From Rubeoparvulum massiliense (GTDB lineage Bacteria > Bacillota > Bacilli > Rubeoparvulales > Rubeoparvulaceae): a stretch of DNA of 64,000 nt. The DNA is taken from contig NZ_CVPE01000004.1 in NCBI RefSeq assembly GCF_001049895.1, forward strand, positions 410,097 to 474,096, given 5' to 3'. Both the position numbers and the translations under genes were made by a program. The notes under the pieces were generated by a model, which worked only from the letters and a program-made list of their open reading frames with translations, ran no database searches and was not told the origin of the DNA. Positions 1 through 7,480 of the stretch are shown piece after piece (the stretch's first letter is position 1; each line of letters opens with the position of its first letter).

Positions 1-573
1 GAGGAAAGATTGAACGCTTACCGTTACTCCATTGCTTTTAGCAGTCGATACTTTTTCATTCAGAAAATAATTTAAGACAAAGTTATTTGTAAAAAAATAA
101 TCACTGTCTTCGATTTTCTGGATGGAACCTTGAAGATATGATTTAGCGCCAGTAATATCGTGTTGACTTAACATCCCAAGTAGAACAACGTATTGATTTT
201 TTAGGTCGTGCTTCATGGAATAGAGTTTAGATTGTGAATCCTTCAGTTGTTGGAGGTATTTCAATTCGGCTTCCAATACTTTCTTTTGTGTTGTCGTTTT
301 TTCAAGTTGTTTATAATAATTTCCAAGGGTTATATAAAGATATAGGATGCAAAGATTCATATAAATAATAAATGCAGCTATACATATAAAAATAAAATTG
401 GGGTTATTCACCACATAAATTTCCGACACGACAGCAGTACTTAACAGAAATACCGAAATCAATGGTATAGAAAAAATGACCATGACGAAAAAAACATGGA
501 TAGGTAGCTTTAATTTAAATTTTTGAAGAAGGGTAATGATCAAAATAACTACAACCATTAGTATGAAAGCCAT
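1..573 (-). CDS. AgrC-like sensor histidine kinase, 3' part beyond window
   Basis: Membrane sensor kinase of the HPK10 (AgrC/quorum-sensing) kind; 191 residues are visible and the frame runs off the window edge. The start is ATG at 573, preceded by a GGAGGG site. The first ~100 residues are very hydrophobic with about three membrane segments, followed by a short coiled stretch and the phospho-acceptor box MKHDLKNQ, in which His is the phosphorylated residue in this family. The ATP-binding domain lies outside. The gene sits 28 bp downstream of the LytTR regulator and is surely co-transcribed. The ligand is unknown; an autoinducing or antimicrobial peptide is inferred from the family. Confidence 0.85.
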   Translation of the reverse strand, partial: MAFILMVVVILIITLLQKFKLKLPIHVFFVMVIFSIPLISVFLLSTAVVSEIYVVNNPNFIFICIAAFIIYMNLCILYLYITLGNYYKQLEKTTTQKKVLEAELKYLQQLKDSQSKLYSMKHDLKNQYVVLLGMLSQHDITGAKSYLQGSIQKIEDSDYFFTNNFVLNYFLNEKVSTAKSNGVTVSVQSFL

Positions 574-601
574 ATCTTTCCCTCCAGCCACTCATATCCA
601 T

Positions 602-1318
602 TCAATAGATGAAGTCTCGTAACTTCATCAAAAGTTGTTTATTCGCATGATCTTTAAATTTCCGGCTTATTGGTATGTCAACTGTTTGTTTATCGTTTAC
701 TTTCATCGTAACGGTATTATTTCTAACTTGTTTTATATATCTAACATTAACAACAAACGAGGTGTGAACCTGTACAAAGTTATCATTCACTTTGGATAAA
801 AGGGCTTTGGTGTGAAGAATCGTTTCATATGTATCAGAAGGTGTATGAATAAATGCTTTCCGTTTATTTTTTTCAAAGTAAATAATGTCACTAAAAGGAA
901 GACTGTAAAAAACTTTGTTAAATGTAAACGTAAATTTCGATTCATTTAAATCTAAATATTTGATTGCGCGATTCAAGGCAGCATGTAATTTACTTTTTGT
1001 TACTGGCTTTAAAATATAATCAAACGTATTCACTTTAAAAGCTTTTTCCATATATTCTTTGAAACTTGTAATAAAGATAATCGGAGAAGTATAGTTATTC
1101 CCCCTAATGGCCTCGGCAATCTCTAAACCTGATAGATTGGGAAACTCCATATCTAAAATAAACATATCATATGTATTTTCCTCTAGGGATTCAATTAATC
1201 GAAGAGGATTATAGAATATATCCATTTCAAATAAGGAGGAGTCATATTCTAACAATAACTTTTCAATTTCTTTTGCGGTTATAGGAACATCATCGCAAAT
1301 AGCAACTTTTATTACCAT
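602..1318 (-). CDS. LytTR-family response regulator (AgrA/VirR type)
   Basis: DNA-binding response regulator of 238 residues. Residues 1-120 are a receiver domain with the acidic pair D9/D10, the phospho-acceptor D56 in ILDMEFP, and the T/S and K switch residues (FITS, LKPVT). Residues ~130-235 form a LytTR DNA-binding domain (typical KAFIHT, VHTSFVVNV and ISRKFK stretches). This family usually binds pairs of ~9-bp direct repeats. It is followed by the histidine kinase in the same direction, so the pair is a two-component system. The long intergenic region at 1319-1700 contains repeats and palindromes that could be its target. The neighbouring plus-strand transporter suggests control of peptide production or immunity, which is inference. 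Confidence 0.9.
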   Translation of the reverse strand: MVIKVAICDDVPITAKEIEKLLLEYDSSLFEMDIFYNPLRLIESLEENTYDMFILDMEFPNLSGLEIAEAIRGNNYTSPIIFITSFKEYMEKAFKVNTFDYILKPVTKSKLHAALNRAIKYLDLNESKFTFTFNKVFYSLPFSDIIYFEKNKRKAFIHTPSDTYETILHTKALLSKVNDNFVQVHTSFVVNVRYIKQVRNNTVTMKVNDKQTVDIPISRKFKDHANKQLLMKLRDFIY

Positions 1319-1560
1319 TTTTTCACTCCTTTAGACCATCGTAAATGAGTGTCTTTTACTAAAAAATTTGTATAGCAGTCATGGGGTTGATAATAGGTGA
1401 TTATTTCTGCATGAAGACACACTAGCATTGTAATTAAATAAAACCTCTTAAAAACAAAAGGTAATTTCTACTATGTAGCATGTCCTGCACTTTTCCTCGA
1501 AAATAGCTATCAAGGAATTAATGTTTAGTATAAAAGTTCCTTTACCCTACTTATTAGACT

Positions 1561-1674
1561 AGTACAATTATTACATGTCAATTGTTACATCTAACTTACG
1601 TATTATTACACAAGGGAAATGTTTCCAAAAATTCGCGTTATTATTAACGCAAATAGAAATATTAATTTCTATTT
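1561..1674. promoter_or_regulatory. Cluster of direct repeats and palindromes upstream of the RiPP-like locus
   Basis: Three copies of a CAATTATTACAT-like repeat start at 1565, 1579 and 1600, spaced 14 and 21 bp. They are followed by the palindromes GCGTTA-TTAT-TAACGC (1635-1650) and AAATAGAAAT-ATTA-ATTTCTATTT (1651-1674). The 21-bp spacing is like that of LytTR-regulator sites, but the repeat itself does not match a consensus I know. It lies between the divergent regulator gene and the plus-strand peptide locus, which is a sensible place for operators. The rest of 1319-1700 is AT-rich with no gene that I recognise. Confidence 0.45.
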
Positions 1675-1711
1675 TGATTCAAATAATATATAGGTAGAGG
1701 AGGGGAATGAA

Positions 1712-1846
1712 ATAGAAAACGTTGTGTACTCCAAACCAACAATTGAGAAAGTTGCTGGATTTATAGAGTCAAAAGTGGTCATTGGACAATTCAAAGTTGT
1801 CCAGTGGCCACTATTACTAGGTCTTATATGTCATCTGAAAGCTTAA
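1712..1846 (+). pseudogene. Putative lasso-like precursor peptide, probably decayed
   Basis: This is an open frame of 44 residues after a strong AGAGGAGGGG site. Its only start in the right place is ATA (1712); the nearby ATG at 1707 is out of frame and closes after one codon. The N-terminal half contains YSKPTIEKVAGF, which resembles the Y-x-K-P-x-L/I...G-F leader pattern of lasso-peptide precursors. The C-terminal half starting at GQF lacks the Asp/Glu at positions 7-9 needed for a lasso ring, so the core looks mutated or the frame is broken. The second half overlaps a large hairpin. Assignment is by pattern and context only. Confidence 0.35.
1775..1811 (+). other. 15-bp RNA hairpin after the putative leader peptide
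   Basis: Arms 1775-1789 and 1797-1811 enclose the loop TTCAAAG. Read as plus-strand RNA all 15 positions pair, two of them as G-U. Read on the minus strand these two would be A-C mismatches, so the structure belongs to plus-strand RNA. No T-tract follows, so it is not a classical terminator. A hairpin between precursor and processing genes is common in peptide clusters, where it stabilises precursor mRNA or attenuates read-through; that role is inferred. Confidence 0.6.
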
Positions 1847-1978
1847 TCTCTCCCCCAATTCTCGATGTGCTTCTTACGATTGCTTCACATAGAGAATGGA
1901 TATGCTGTCATCTTCTTATATTATACGTATCATAGAACATATTTGGAAACAATTGATTTGATTATAGGAGGCTAAAAA

Positions 1979-2517
1979 TTGATTAGAAAATATTGGAAAT
2001 GAGGAAAGAGGCGAGGGAGCCATTTTTACTATTCCGTTAGAAGAAAGAATAACAAAAGCAAGTGCTTATAACGTTCCATTTCAAGTAACTATAGAAACAT
2101 TTTCGCTACGTATGTTGCTTATTTCTCAGCATGAGTATGTGAAGTATTCCAAAGGTGACCTTACTATATTTTGTTTGCCATCTGAATATCCAAAGGTTGC
2201 TGATCAGATACACGGTACAAAGGAATTTGAATTATCACAATTAACGGTATTACTTCAATAAATTATCATTAAAGGGATATTTGTCCTAGCTGACCATCAT
2301 GAATGTATAGTAGGAGGAGCATTGTTTGACGTTTCTTTATCATGGAAAATGTTAAATGATCGTTTGCTTATTATTAGTGATTCGGCTAGGGAGATTGCGC
2401 GATATTGTAATTTAAATCTATCAAAAACAGCAGTTGCATTGAACTTGATCAGTAGTCTACCATATTACCCTTTCCAACAACAATCATTATGGGAAGGTGT
2501 GAATAAAATTCAGCCAT
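1979..2517 (+). pseudogene. Broken McjC/asparagine-synthase-like cyclase, N-terminal domain only
   Basis: An AGGAGG site precedes TTG at 1979, but that frame stops after seven codons. One base over, a frame runs 1983-2517 with a single internal TAA at 2259-2261. The part after the TAA reads like the glutaminase-type N-terminal domain of asparagine synthase/lasso cyclases. It has a KGIF...L core, then DRLLIISDSAREIA and LWEGVNKIQP, matching the DRLxFASE...F.GI.kLpPG pattern of that fold. The AMP-forming synthetase domain is missing, because the frame meets an ABC exporter at ~2515. In the lasso pathway this enzyme adenylates the Asp/Glu side chain to close the ring. With a frameshift, a stop and a truncation it cannot be functional. 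The family call is from pattern only. Confidence 0.5.
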
Positions 2518-4002
2518 TTGCTAAAACTTCCAATCTTTGAATTTGATAAACGAAGTGTTGGGGATTTGCTTAGTAGAGTGAGTGGTGATTCTTCGAGGAT
2601 GAGAATGGCTCTTATTCAAGGAACCATTGCATTAACTAGTGGATCTTTTATTATCGTTGGTGCAGCAATCGGATTAGCTTTAAAAGATATCCTTTTATTC
2701 TTAACGGCATTAGTAACGGTCGTTGTGTCATTTATTGGAATCCTCTTTATGAGTAATATTATCCAAAGGGCAAGCTTTCGTGTACAAAAAGAACTTGGAA
2801 AATTAAGTGAACTAGTTGAGCGCGATTTACATGCTATCCGAACGATTCGTTCGACCAATGCTACTTCTAACGAGGAGAAAGAGGCGAAACAGCAGGCAGA
2901 GAACTTACGAAAGTTAGGCATACGTTTGGCAAAAATCCAGTCCTTCATGACGCCAATATCCAATATGAGTTTACAAATATGTGGTCTCATTGTTCTTGGT
3001 TTTGGTGGCTATCGCGTTTCGATGGGATATATGACAATTGAAGATTTAATTGCTTTTGCTTTACTACTTTATATAATGATTGGACCTGTTGGACAAATCT
3101 TTGGGACTTTTTCCGGAATCGGAGAATCGCTTGGAGCTTTTGCACGGATTAGGGAAGTATTAGATCTTGCTTTGGAAAGTGATTATGATACGACTACTAG
3201 AATAACCACTCTACCTCATTCTTCAGCCCAAAAAGGGATGGTAGTGTTTGAAAACGTTAGTTTTGGATATAACAAGTTAAAGTTTGGAGCAGATATTGCC
3301 CAAAAAGAAGCGGAAATGATACTGAAGGAAGTTTCTTTACATGCAGAACATGGGAAGAGAACAGCTATTGTCGGCCCTTCTGGTGCAGGTAAAAGTACGA
3401 TTTTACAATTAATAGAACGATTTTATGATCCAGACAGTGGACGAATTTATGTAGATGGAAAAGATCATCGAAGTTATCCTCGTGAAGAGCTTCGCAGTCT
3501 CATCACGTATGTGGAGCAAAATGCCCCTGTTATACCAGGGACGTTACGAGAGAATCTTATGATAGGAAATGCTAATGTCTCTGATCAAGAATGTTACGAT
3601 GTGTTAAAAGAGGTCAACCTTAGCTACTTAATCGATCGTTCTCCTGAAAAACTGGATATGGAAATTGGCGAATCGGGTACGACATTATCTGGTGGGGAAC
3701 GCCAACGTTTAGCATTAGCTCGTTCTCTTTTATCGAAGGCAAAGATTGTCCTTCTTGATGAACTAACATCCAATTTAGATAGCTTAAATGAAATAGCGAT
3801 TAAAAAAGCTGTTGATAAATTGAGAGAGTCTAAAACGGTCATTATTGTAGCACATCGACTCTCGACCATCGTTGATTCCGATATCATTTATGTTCTGGAA
3901 CATGGACGAATCGTTGGTTCGGGTAACCATAATGAGTTACTAGATAAAGTGCCATTATATCGAGAATTAGCTAAAGAGCAGTTTTTGGATAAGGCAATCT
4001 AA
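2518..4002 (+). pseudogene. ABC exporter (half-transporter) lacking its N-terminus
   Basis: The frame encodes 494 residues of a membrane-ATPase fusion exporter. It begins inside the transmembrane domain at LPIFEFDKRSVGDLLSR, a stretch that normally lies ~100 residues into such proteins, so the first helices are missing. About four membrane segments remain. The nucleotide-binding domain has Walker A GPSGAGKS (~286), signature LSGGE (~390), Walker B VLLDE followed by L instead of the usual P (~415), and the switch AHRLST (~445). It is full-length at the C-terminus (usual family length ~580-600). No ribosome binding site precedes the possible TTG at 2518. In a lasso locus this position would be the peptide exporter (McjD/LarD type). 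It is probably a deletion product fused to the cyclase remnant. Confidence 0.75.
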
Positions 4003-4071
4003 GTATAGATGACTAAAGGTTTTTAATAATTGGTTACCTAATCTAATCTTATTTAGGAGGAGATTTATATA

Positions 4072-4809
4072 GTGACGAATCAGCCAAACAACATTGTTAT
4101 CTCACATGTAAACAAGCGACATGGAAACAAAGAGATTTTAAAAGATGTGTCCTTTGAAGCGAAACAAGGGAGAATCACAGCTTTTCTCGGGCCAAATGGT
4201 GCAGGAAAAAGTTCAACACTCCGTATTTTGTTAGGACTGGATCGTTCAACAGGCACGGCAACTTTTGGCGGAAGAAATTATGTAACATTTGATACGCCAT
4301 TGAAAGTGGTTGGAGCAGCATTTGACGGGATAGGCGGCAATCTTTCGAGAAAGGTAAAAACCCATCTGAAAATCATCGCACAAAGTAACGGCATTCCTAA
4401 AAGTCGTGTAGCAGAAGTATTGAAAATCGTCGGGTTATCGGATAAAGGTAACGCGAGGCTCGGAACGTTATCCTTGGGTGAGGGGCAGCGGCTTGGGCTG
4501 ACAGCAGCACTGTTGGGTAACCCACAATATCTTGTCCTCGATGAACCAACGAATGGACTGGATCCAACAGGAATTCGCTGGTTTCGAAAGTTTATTCGTC
4601 AGCAAGCGGACTTGGGAAAGACCGTTTTGCTGTCGTCCCATCTTCTTTCGGAAGTGGAAGCTGTAGCAGATGATGTCGTGATTATTGATCATGGAAAAAT
4701 CATCGCAACGGGTGGGCTTCATCAGGTGATGAAGAATCTGGAATCATTGGAAGACGTGTTCTTTTCGCTTACAGAAGAAGATGAGACAATAGATGAAAAC
4801 TTTCTCTAG
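4072..4809 (+). CDS. ABC transporter ATPase, bacitracin/lantibiotic immunity type
   Basis: Cytoplasmic ATPase of 245 residues. The start is GTG with AGGAGG 9 bp upstream. Walker A GPNGAGKS is at 40-47, Walker B VLDEPTNGLDP near 155-165, and the switch is SSHLLSE. The signature is the variant LSLGEGQR instead of LSxGMxQR. The short single-domain form, followed by two small permeases, matches the BcrA/NisF-like export and immunity group, which protects against peptide antibiotics at the membrane. The stop overlaps the first permease by 17 bp, so translation is coupled. All three genes are intact, unlike the remnants upstream. Confidence 0.88.
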   Translation: MTNQPNNIVISHVNKRHGNKEILKDVSFEAKQGRITAFLGPNGAGKSSTLRILLGLDRSTGTATFGGRNYVTFDTPLKVVGAAFDGIGGNLSRKVKTHLKIIAQSNGIPKSRVAEVLKIVGLSDKGNARLGTLSLGEGQRLGLTAALLGNPQYLVLDEPTNGLDPTGIRWFRKFIRQQADLGKTVLLSSHLLSEVEAVADDVVIIDHGKIIATGGLHQVMKNLESLEDVFFSLTEEDETIDENFL

Positions 4810-5581
4810 AACCGTGCGATTTGAATTAATTAAGATTACTTCAAGTAGAGTGTGGTGGGTCATTTGTGCGTTAGTTGTTGTTGTTCAACCTTTTCTAGCA
4901 TATATCGTAGCCAAAGGTTATGCTCAGATGGGGTTAGACGCGACTCCAGAAACGCATCCGGGATTAGCTGAAGCGTTACCACCTCTCGATTATATTGGAT
5001 TGGAATCTGTATTATTTGGGTTATTACCGATGGTTGTCTTTGGAGGAATCATCGGGGCGAGTGAATTTAAGCATCATGAATTACGTACGACATTACTCTG
5101 TCAAAGTAGTCGTATCCAGGTTTTTGGTGCGAAAGTAATCGCGCTATTGGTATGTACGACGCTCCTATCATTGATAACCATTTGGGCTACGATTTCGATT
5201 ACGCATGTTGGCTTGGGAGAAGAGGGATTACATCCATTATATCTCAGTACGATAGCCTGGCAGTATATTTTCTTTGCAACGCTCAATTGGATTTTATTAA
5301 CAATCCTTTCTTTTGGTATCGGCATGCTCTTTAGAAATGCGCTCGTACCTTTAGTTTTTTTGGTTCCACAAGTTTACAATCTCGGAAACTATTTAGCACA
5401 AAGATGGGAATGGGCGGAGTATCTCCCAGTGGCAGCGGGTAATCTTCTCTTTGCCACACCAACAGACCCGTTTGAACATGACCCATTCAAGGGCGGAATG
5501 ATCCTGCTGATCTGGGTGATGGTAGCTTTAGGAACATCTTATTTCACTTTTGTTCGTAGTGATGTAGGGGGGAAATATTAA
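4793..5581 (+). CDS. ABC-2 type permease, first subunit
   Basis: Membrane protein of 262 residues with about six hydrophobic segments and the N-terminal amphipathic start (RTVRFELIKITSSRVWW) common in ABC-2 permeases. An extracytoplasmic loop after the first segment (MGLDATPETHPGLAEALPP) precedes the second. It presumably pairs with the ATPase upstream and the permease downstream to expel a membrane-active peptide. The start lies inside the end of the ATPase gene, and the stop overlaps the next start by one base, so the three genes are translationally coupled. Sequence family is clear; substrate is not. Confidence 0.85.
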   Translation: MKTFSRTVRFELIKITSSRVWWVICALVVVVQPFLAYIVAKGYAQMGLDATPETHPGLAEALPPLDYIGLESVLFGLLPMVVFGGIIGASEFKHHELRTTLLCQSSRIQVFGAKVIALLVCTTLLSLITIWATISITHVGLGEEGLHPLYLSTIAWQYIFFATLNWILLTILSFGIGMLFRNALVPLVFLVPQVYNLGNYLAQRWEWAEYLPVAAGNLLFATPTDPFEHDPFKGGMILLIWVMVALGTSYFTFVRSDVGGKY

Positions 5582-6300
5582 TGTACGCTGTCCTCCGTAG
5601 TGAGAAAACGAAATTCTTTTCCTTTGGCTGGTGCATGTTAGGGATCATTGGAGCGAATCTCGTTCCCGTACTTTTCTTATTGACATCCAGCACACCGATA
5701 ACAGGGGGAGAGGAGGGAATGCTTTCTCTGATCTTGCAATCCCTCTATTTAGGCCAACTAGGAGTGATTGTTGCCAGCGCAAGTTATTTCGGACAAGAAT
5801 ATTCACAATCTGTCTTACGAACAACCCTTCTTACCCAACCATACAGAGTAAAATTATTATTTACGAAATTCGTGAATATTACTGTAATTATTGTTCTTAC
5901 AGGAATCGTTTCGAGTCTGCTTGGTTTAATTGTTTTATTCTTGCAACATGACTTGGAATGGACAAATTCTTTCGGATTACGGTTACTTGAAAGTGTCTCT
6001 CTTGCCATGCTTAGTTGGATTCTATTAGCTTGGATTACGTCAGCATTATCCATTATCACCAAATCGCTGATCACACCGATTGCGATCATGCTCCCGCTTA
6101 TTTTGGGACTAAGCCAAATGTTGTTACAAGTTTTTCAGTTAGCAAAGTATTTACCTACGCTTGCTGTGATGAATATTTATACCGTAGCTTCAGTGGGAAT
6201 TTATTTGGATGAGTGGTTGGGCCTAGGGGTTCAGCTTTTGTGGGCGGTGGTGTTGGTCGGGATTGCGGGTTGGTTGTTTGCGTGGAGGGGCGTGCGTTGA
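5581..6300 (+). CDS. ABC-2 type permease, second subunit
   Basis: Membrane protein of 239 residues with about six membrane segments, sharing the layout of the preceding permease (short cytoplasmic N-terminus ending in EKTKFFSFGW, then alternating hydrophobic segments). It starts at TAATG, sharing one base with the stop of the upstream gene. Two unequal permeases plus one ATPase is the BcrABC/SpaEFG-type arrangement. It is the last gene before a T-tailed hairpin at about 6328-6366, so the operon ends here. Confidence 0.83.
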   Translation: MYAVLRSEKTKFFSFGWCMLGIIGANLVPVLFLLTSSTPITGGEEGMLSLILQSLYLGQLGVIVASASYFGQEYSQSVLRTTLLTQPYRVKLLFTKFVNITVIIVLTGIVSSLLGLIVLFLQHDLEWTNSFGLRLLESVSLAMLSWILLAWITSALSIITKSLITPIAIMLPLILGLSQMLLQVFQLAKYLPTLAVMNIYTVASVGIYLDEWLGLGVQLLWAVVLVGIAGWLFAWRGVR

Positions 6301-6327
6301 GTTGGAATGAGGGGATTAGTTAAATAA

Positions 6328-6366
6328 AGAGCGAGAAACTGCGGTAGGGTTTCTTGTCTTTTTTTT
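6328..6366 (+). terminator. Rho-independent terminator of the ABC transporter operon
   Basis: An imperfect hairpin (AGAGCGAGAAAC against GGTTTCTTGTCTT) is followed by an uninterrupted T-run on the plus strand, 28 bp after the stop of the second permease. Confidence 0.65.
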
Positions 6367-6379
6367 GAGTGGATTAGAG

Positions 6380-6475
6380 GGGGCTGTGAGCGAATTGGAG
6401 CCTATCTCGAGCAGAATTCAGGTCTCTATGAGCGAATTAGCAGGTAACCCAAGCGAAACTTGTGTTAATACTTCA
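6380..6475. repeat. GAGCGAATT-type short repeats
   Basis: The 9-mer GAGCGAATT occurs twice within 50 bp (near 6388 and 6430), with degenerate neighbours CGAGCAGAATT and AAGCGAAAC. The stretch has no credible gene. Similar scattered repeats occur between genes of some Bacillaceae; this is from memory and untested. Confidence 0.35.
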
Positions 6476-6555
6476 ATATATCGGTTAGAACCAGGTATGC
6501 AAATGGACAAAACGAATAAAATTTTCCCATTTGCATCTTTAAAGGTGTCTCCCGT

Positions 6556-7120
6556 TTACGATTGTGGGGGCTGTTCCATCCAGCTATTATCTATCATAAT
6601 GTTCGCTCCGTCTTCCGTTAAGAGATGCTCCATTTGTGTAAGTTCTAATTTTCATGGAAAACGTTTCCGTTTTATGGAATAGCATCATTCTATCAGAAAA
6701 AGGGGATTTCATCGAATCAGTTACCAAATGATCCAGTAAATCTGGTGCAGGCAAATCATCATCATGCAGTTTTTCTGTTGCTATATTGATATGTTTCTGG
6801 TACATTTTTTCCATGTAGGAAATATTTTCTTGATCTCGGGTCTTGTGCTACTTGACTAAAGGCAACAAGTAGGGCTTTGCTGGTTGCGTCGTTATTTATA
6901 TTGTCATACAAATGGCCAATTTCTAAACCATGAAGGGTTCTTTTCTGTCCAAAAAATCCGTTTAGATAACTTTGCCTACCAATATAGTCTATTCCATCTG
7001 GTGTCGGTATTACTGGAGGGTTTCTTAAAAGCCCCTTTGATTCTAAGGCATCATTCACTTCAGCTATCAAATTCGCCGTTTTTGTTAGGCAGTCCATAAA
7101 GAACGTCCGAATATCTTTGT
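6556..7120 (-). pseudogene. DUF3231 family protein, fragmented
   Basis: Pieces of the C-terminal half of a DUF3231 protein (usual length ~330 residues) can be read in order on the minus strand. The first piece, above ~6765, includes SYLNGFFGQKRTLHGLEIGHLYDNI and SQVAQDP. A frameshift near 6765-6815 leads into KHINIATEKLHDDDLPAP and SPFSDRMMLFHKT. A deletion follows, and the typical tail EDGANIMID...EQPPQS ends at TAA 6556-6558. The N-terminal half is missing at the hairpin near 7121. The family's role is unknown, though members are common in spore formers. Not functional here. Confidence 0.7.
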
Positions 7121-7170
7121 AAGCGTAAAATAATCCCCACCTATTTTTAGATGGGGATTATTTTACGCTT
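7121..7170. terminator. 22-bp inverted repeat, probable bidirectional terminator
   Basis: Arms AAGCGTAAAATAATCCCCA (from 7121) and its exact complement (to 7170) extend inward by three more base pairs with one mismatch, around the loop ATTTTT. On the minus strand the mismatch becomes a G-U pair. Both ends carry T-rich flanks, so it could stop transcription in either direction. It sits exactly after the stop of a C-terminal gene remnant (7170-7172) and marks the truncation point of the DUF3231 remnant. Confidence 0.6.
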
Positions 7171-7274
7171 TATTTAGATTTATTTGGAACACGACATTCT
7201 TCTGGAATGGCTACTGACCATGGTAAAAGCTGATTGTTTATGGCATTATTGAAATGTAACAAATGGCAGTTAAT
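7170..7274 (-). pseudogene. C-terminal remnant of an unrecognised protein
   Basis: An open stretch of 34 codons on the minus strand ends SVAIPEECRVPNKSK and stops at 7170-7172, directly at the large hairpin. It has no start and is closed upstream by TGA at 7275-7277. A gene end followed at once by a terminator is the normal layout, so I read it as the tail of a lost gene. I do not recognise the family, and it may be chance. Confidence 0.3.
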
Positions 7275-7361
7275 TCATGCAACAAAAAAAGCCGCTTGCC
7301 AACATCTATAAAAATGCATACACTCCTTTTGGGCATTACGTTCAAGGAGGGTATTTAGGAG

Positions 7362-7480
7362 ATGTTAGCAATGGCTGAGATTCATTATATTAGATTGGAA
7401 ACATACGTAAAAGACAGGTCTTATGCATCGGTCGCAAACCAGGTGGGCAGAGAGCCTCGAACTGTACAGAAATATGTTTG
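7362..7480 (+). mobile_element. IS21-type istA 5' remnant
   Basis: After a GGAGG-rich leader the frame starts MLAMAEIHYIRLE and continues with a helix-turn-helix ending in RTVQKYV. This is the N-terminus of IstA transposases of the IS21 family (usual length ~400-500). After ~38 codons the similarity stops and the sequence continues as part of a tyrosine recombinase in another frame. Only the promoter-proximal end of the element remains. Confidence 0.6.

Noticed and set aside
1319..1560. Small RNA or autoinducer gene between the regulator and the repeats
   Set aside because: No open frame with a ribosome site and no promoter-terminator pair could be found by eye.
2322..2540. Apparent stand-alone 72-residue protein with AGGAGG before TTG 2322
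   Set aside because: The same frame continues upstream to the TAA at 2259 with matching asparagine-synthase-like text, and downstream it ends after the fusion point. It is better read as part of a broken larger gene.
6380..6475. GAGCGAATT repeats as a CRISPR array
   Set aside because: Only two exact 9-mers with irregular spacing and no cas gene nearby.
6365..6682. 105-codon plus-strand open frame
   Set aside because: It covers the terminator T-run, the GAGCGAATT repeats and the antisense of the DUF3231 tail; no ribosome binding site and no family pattern.
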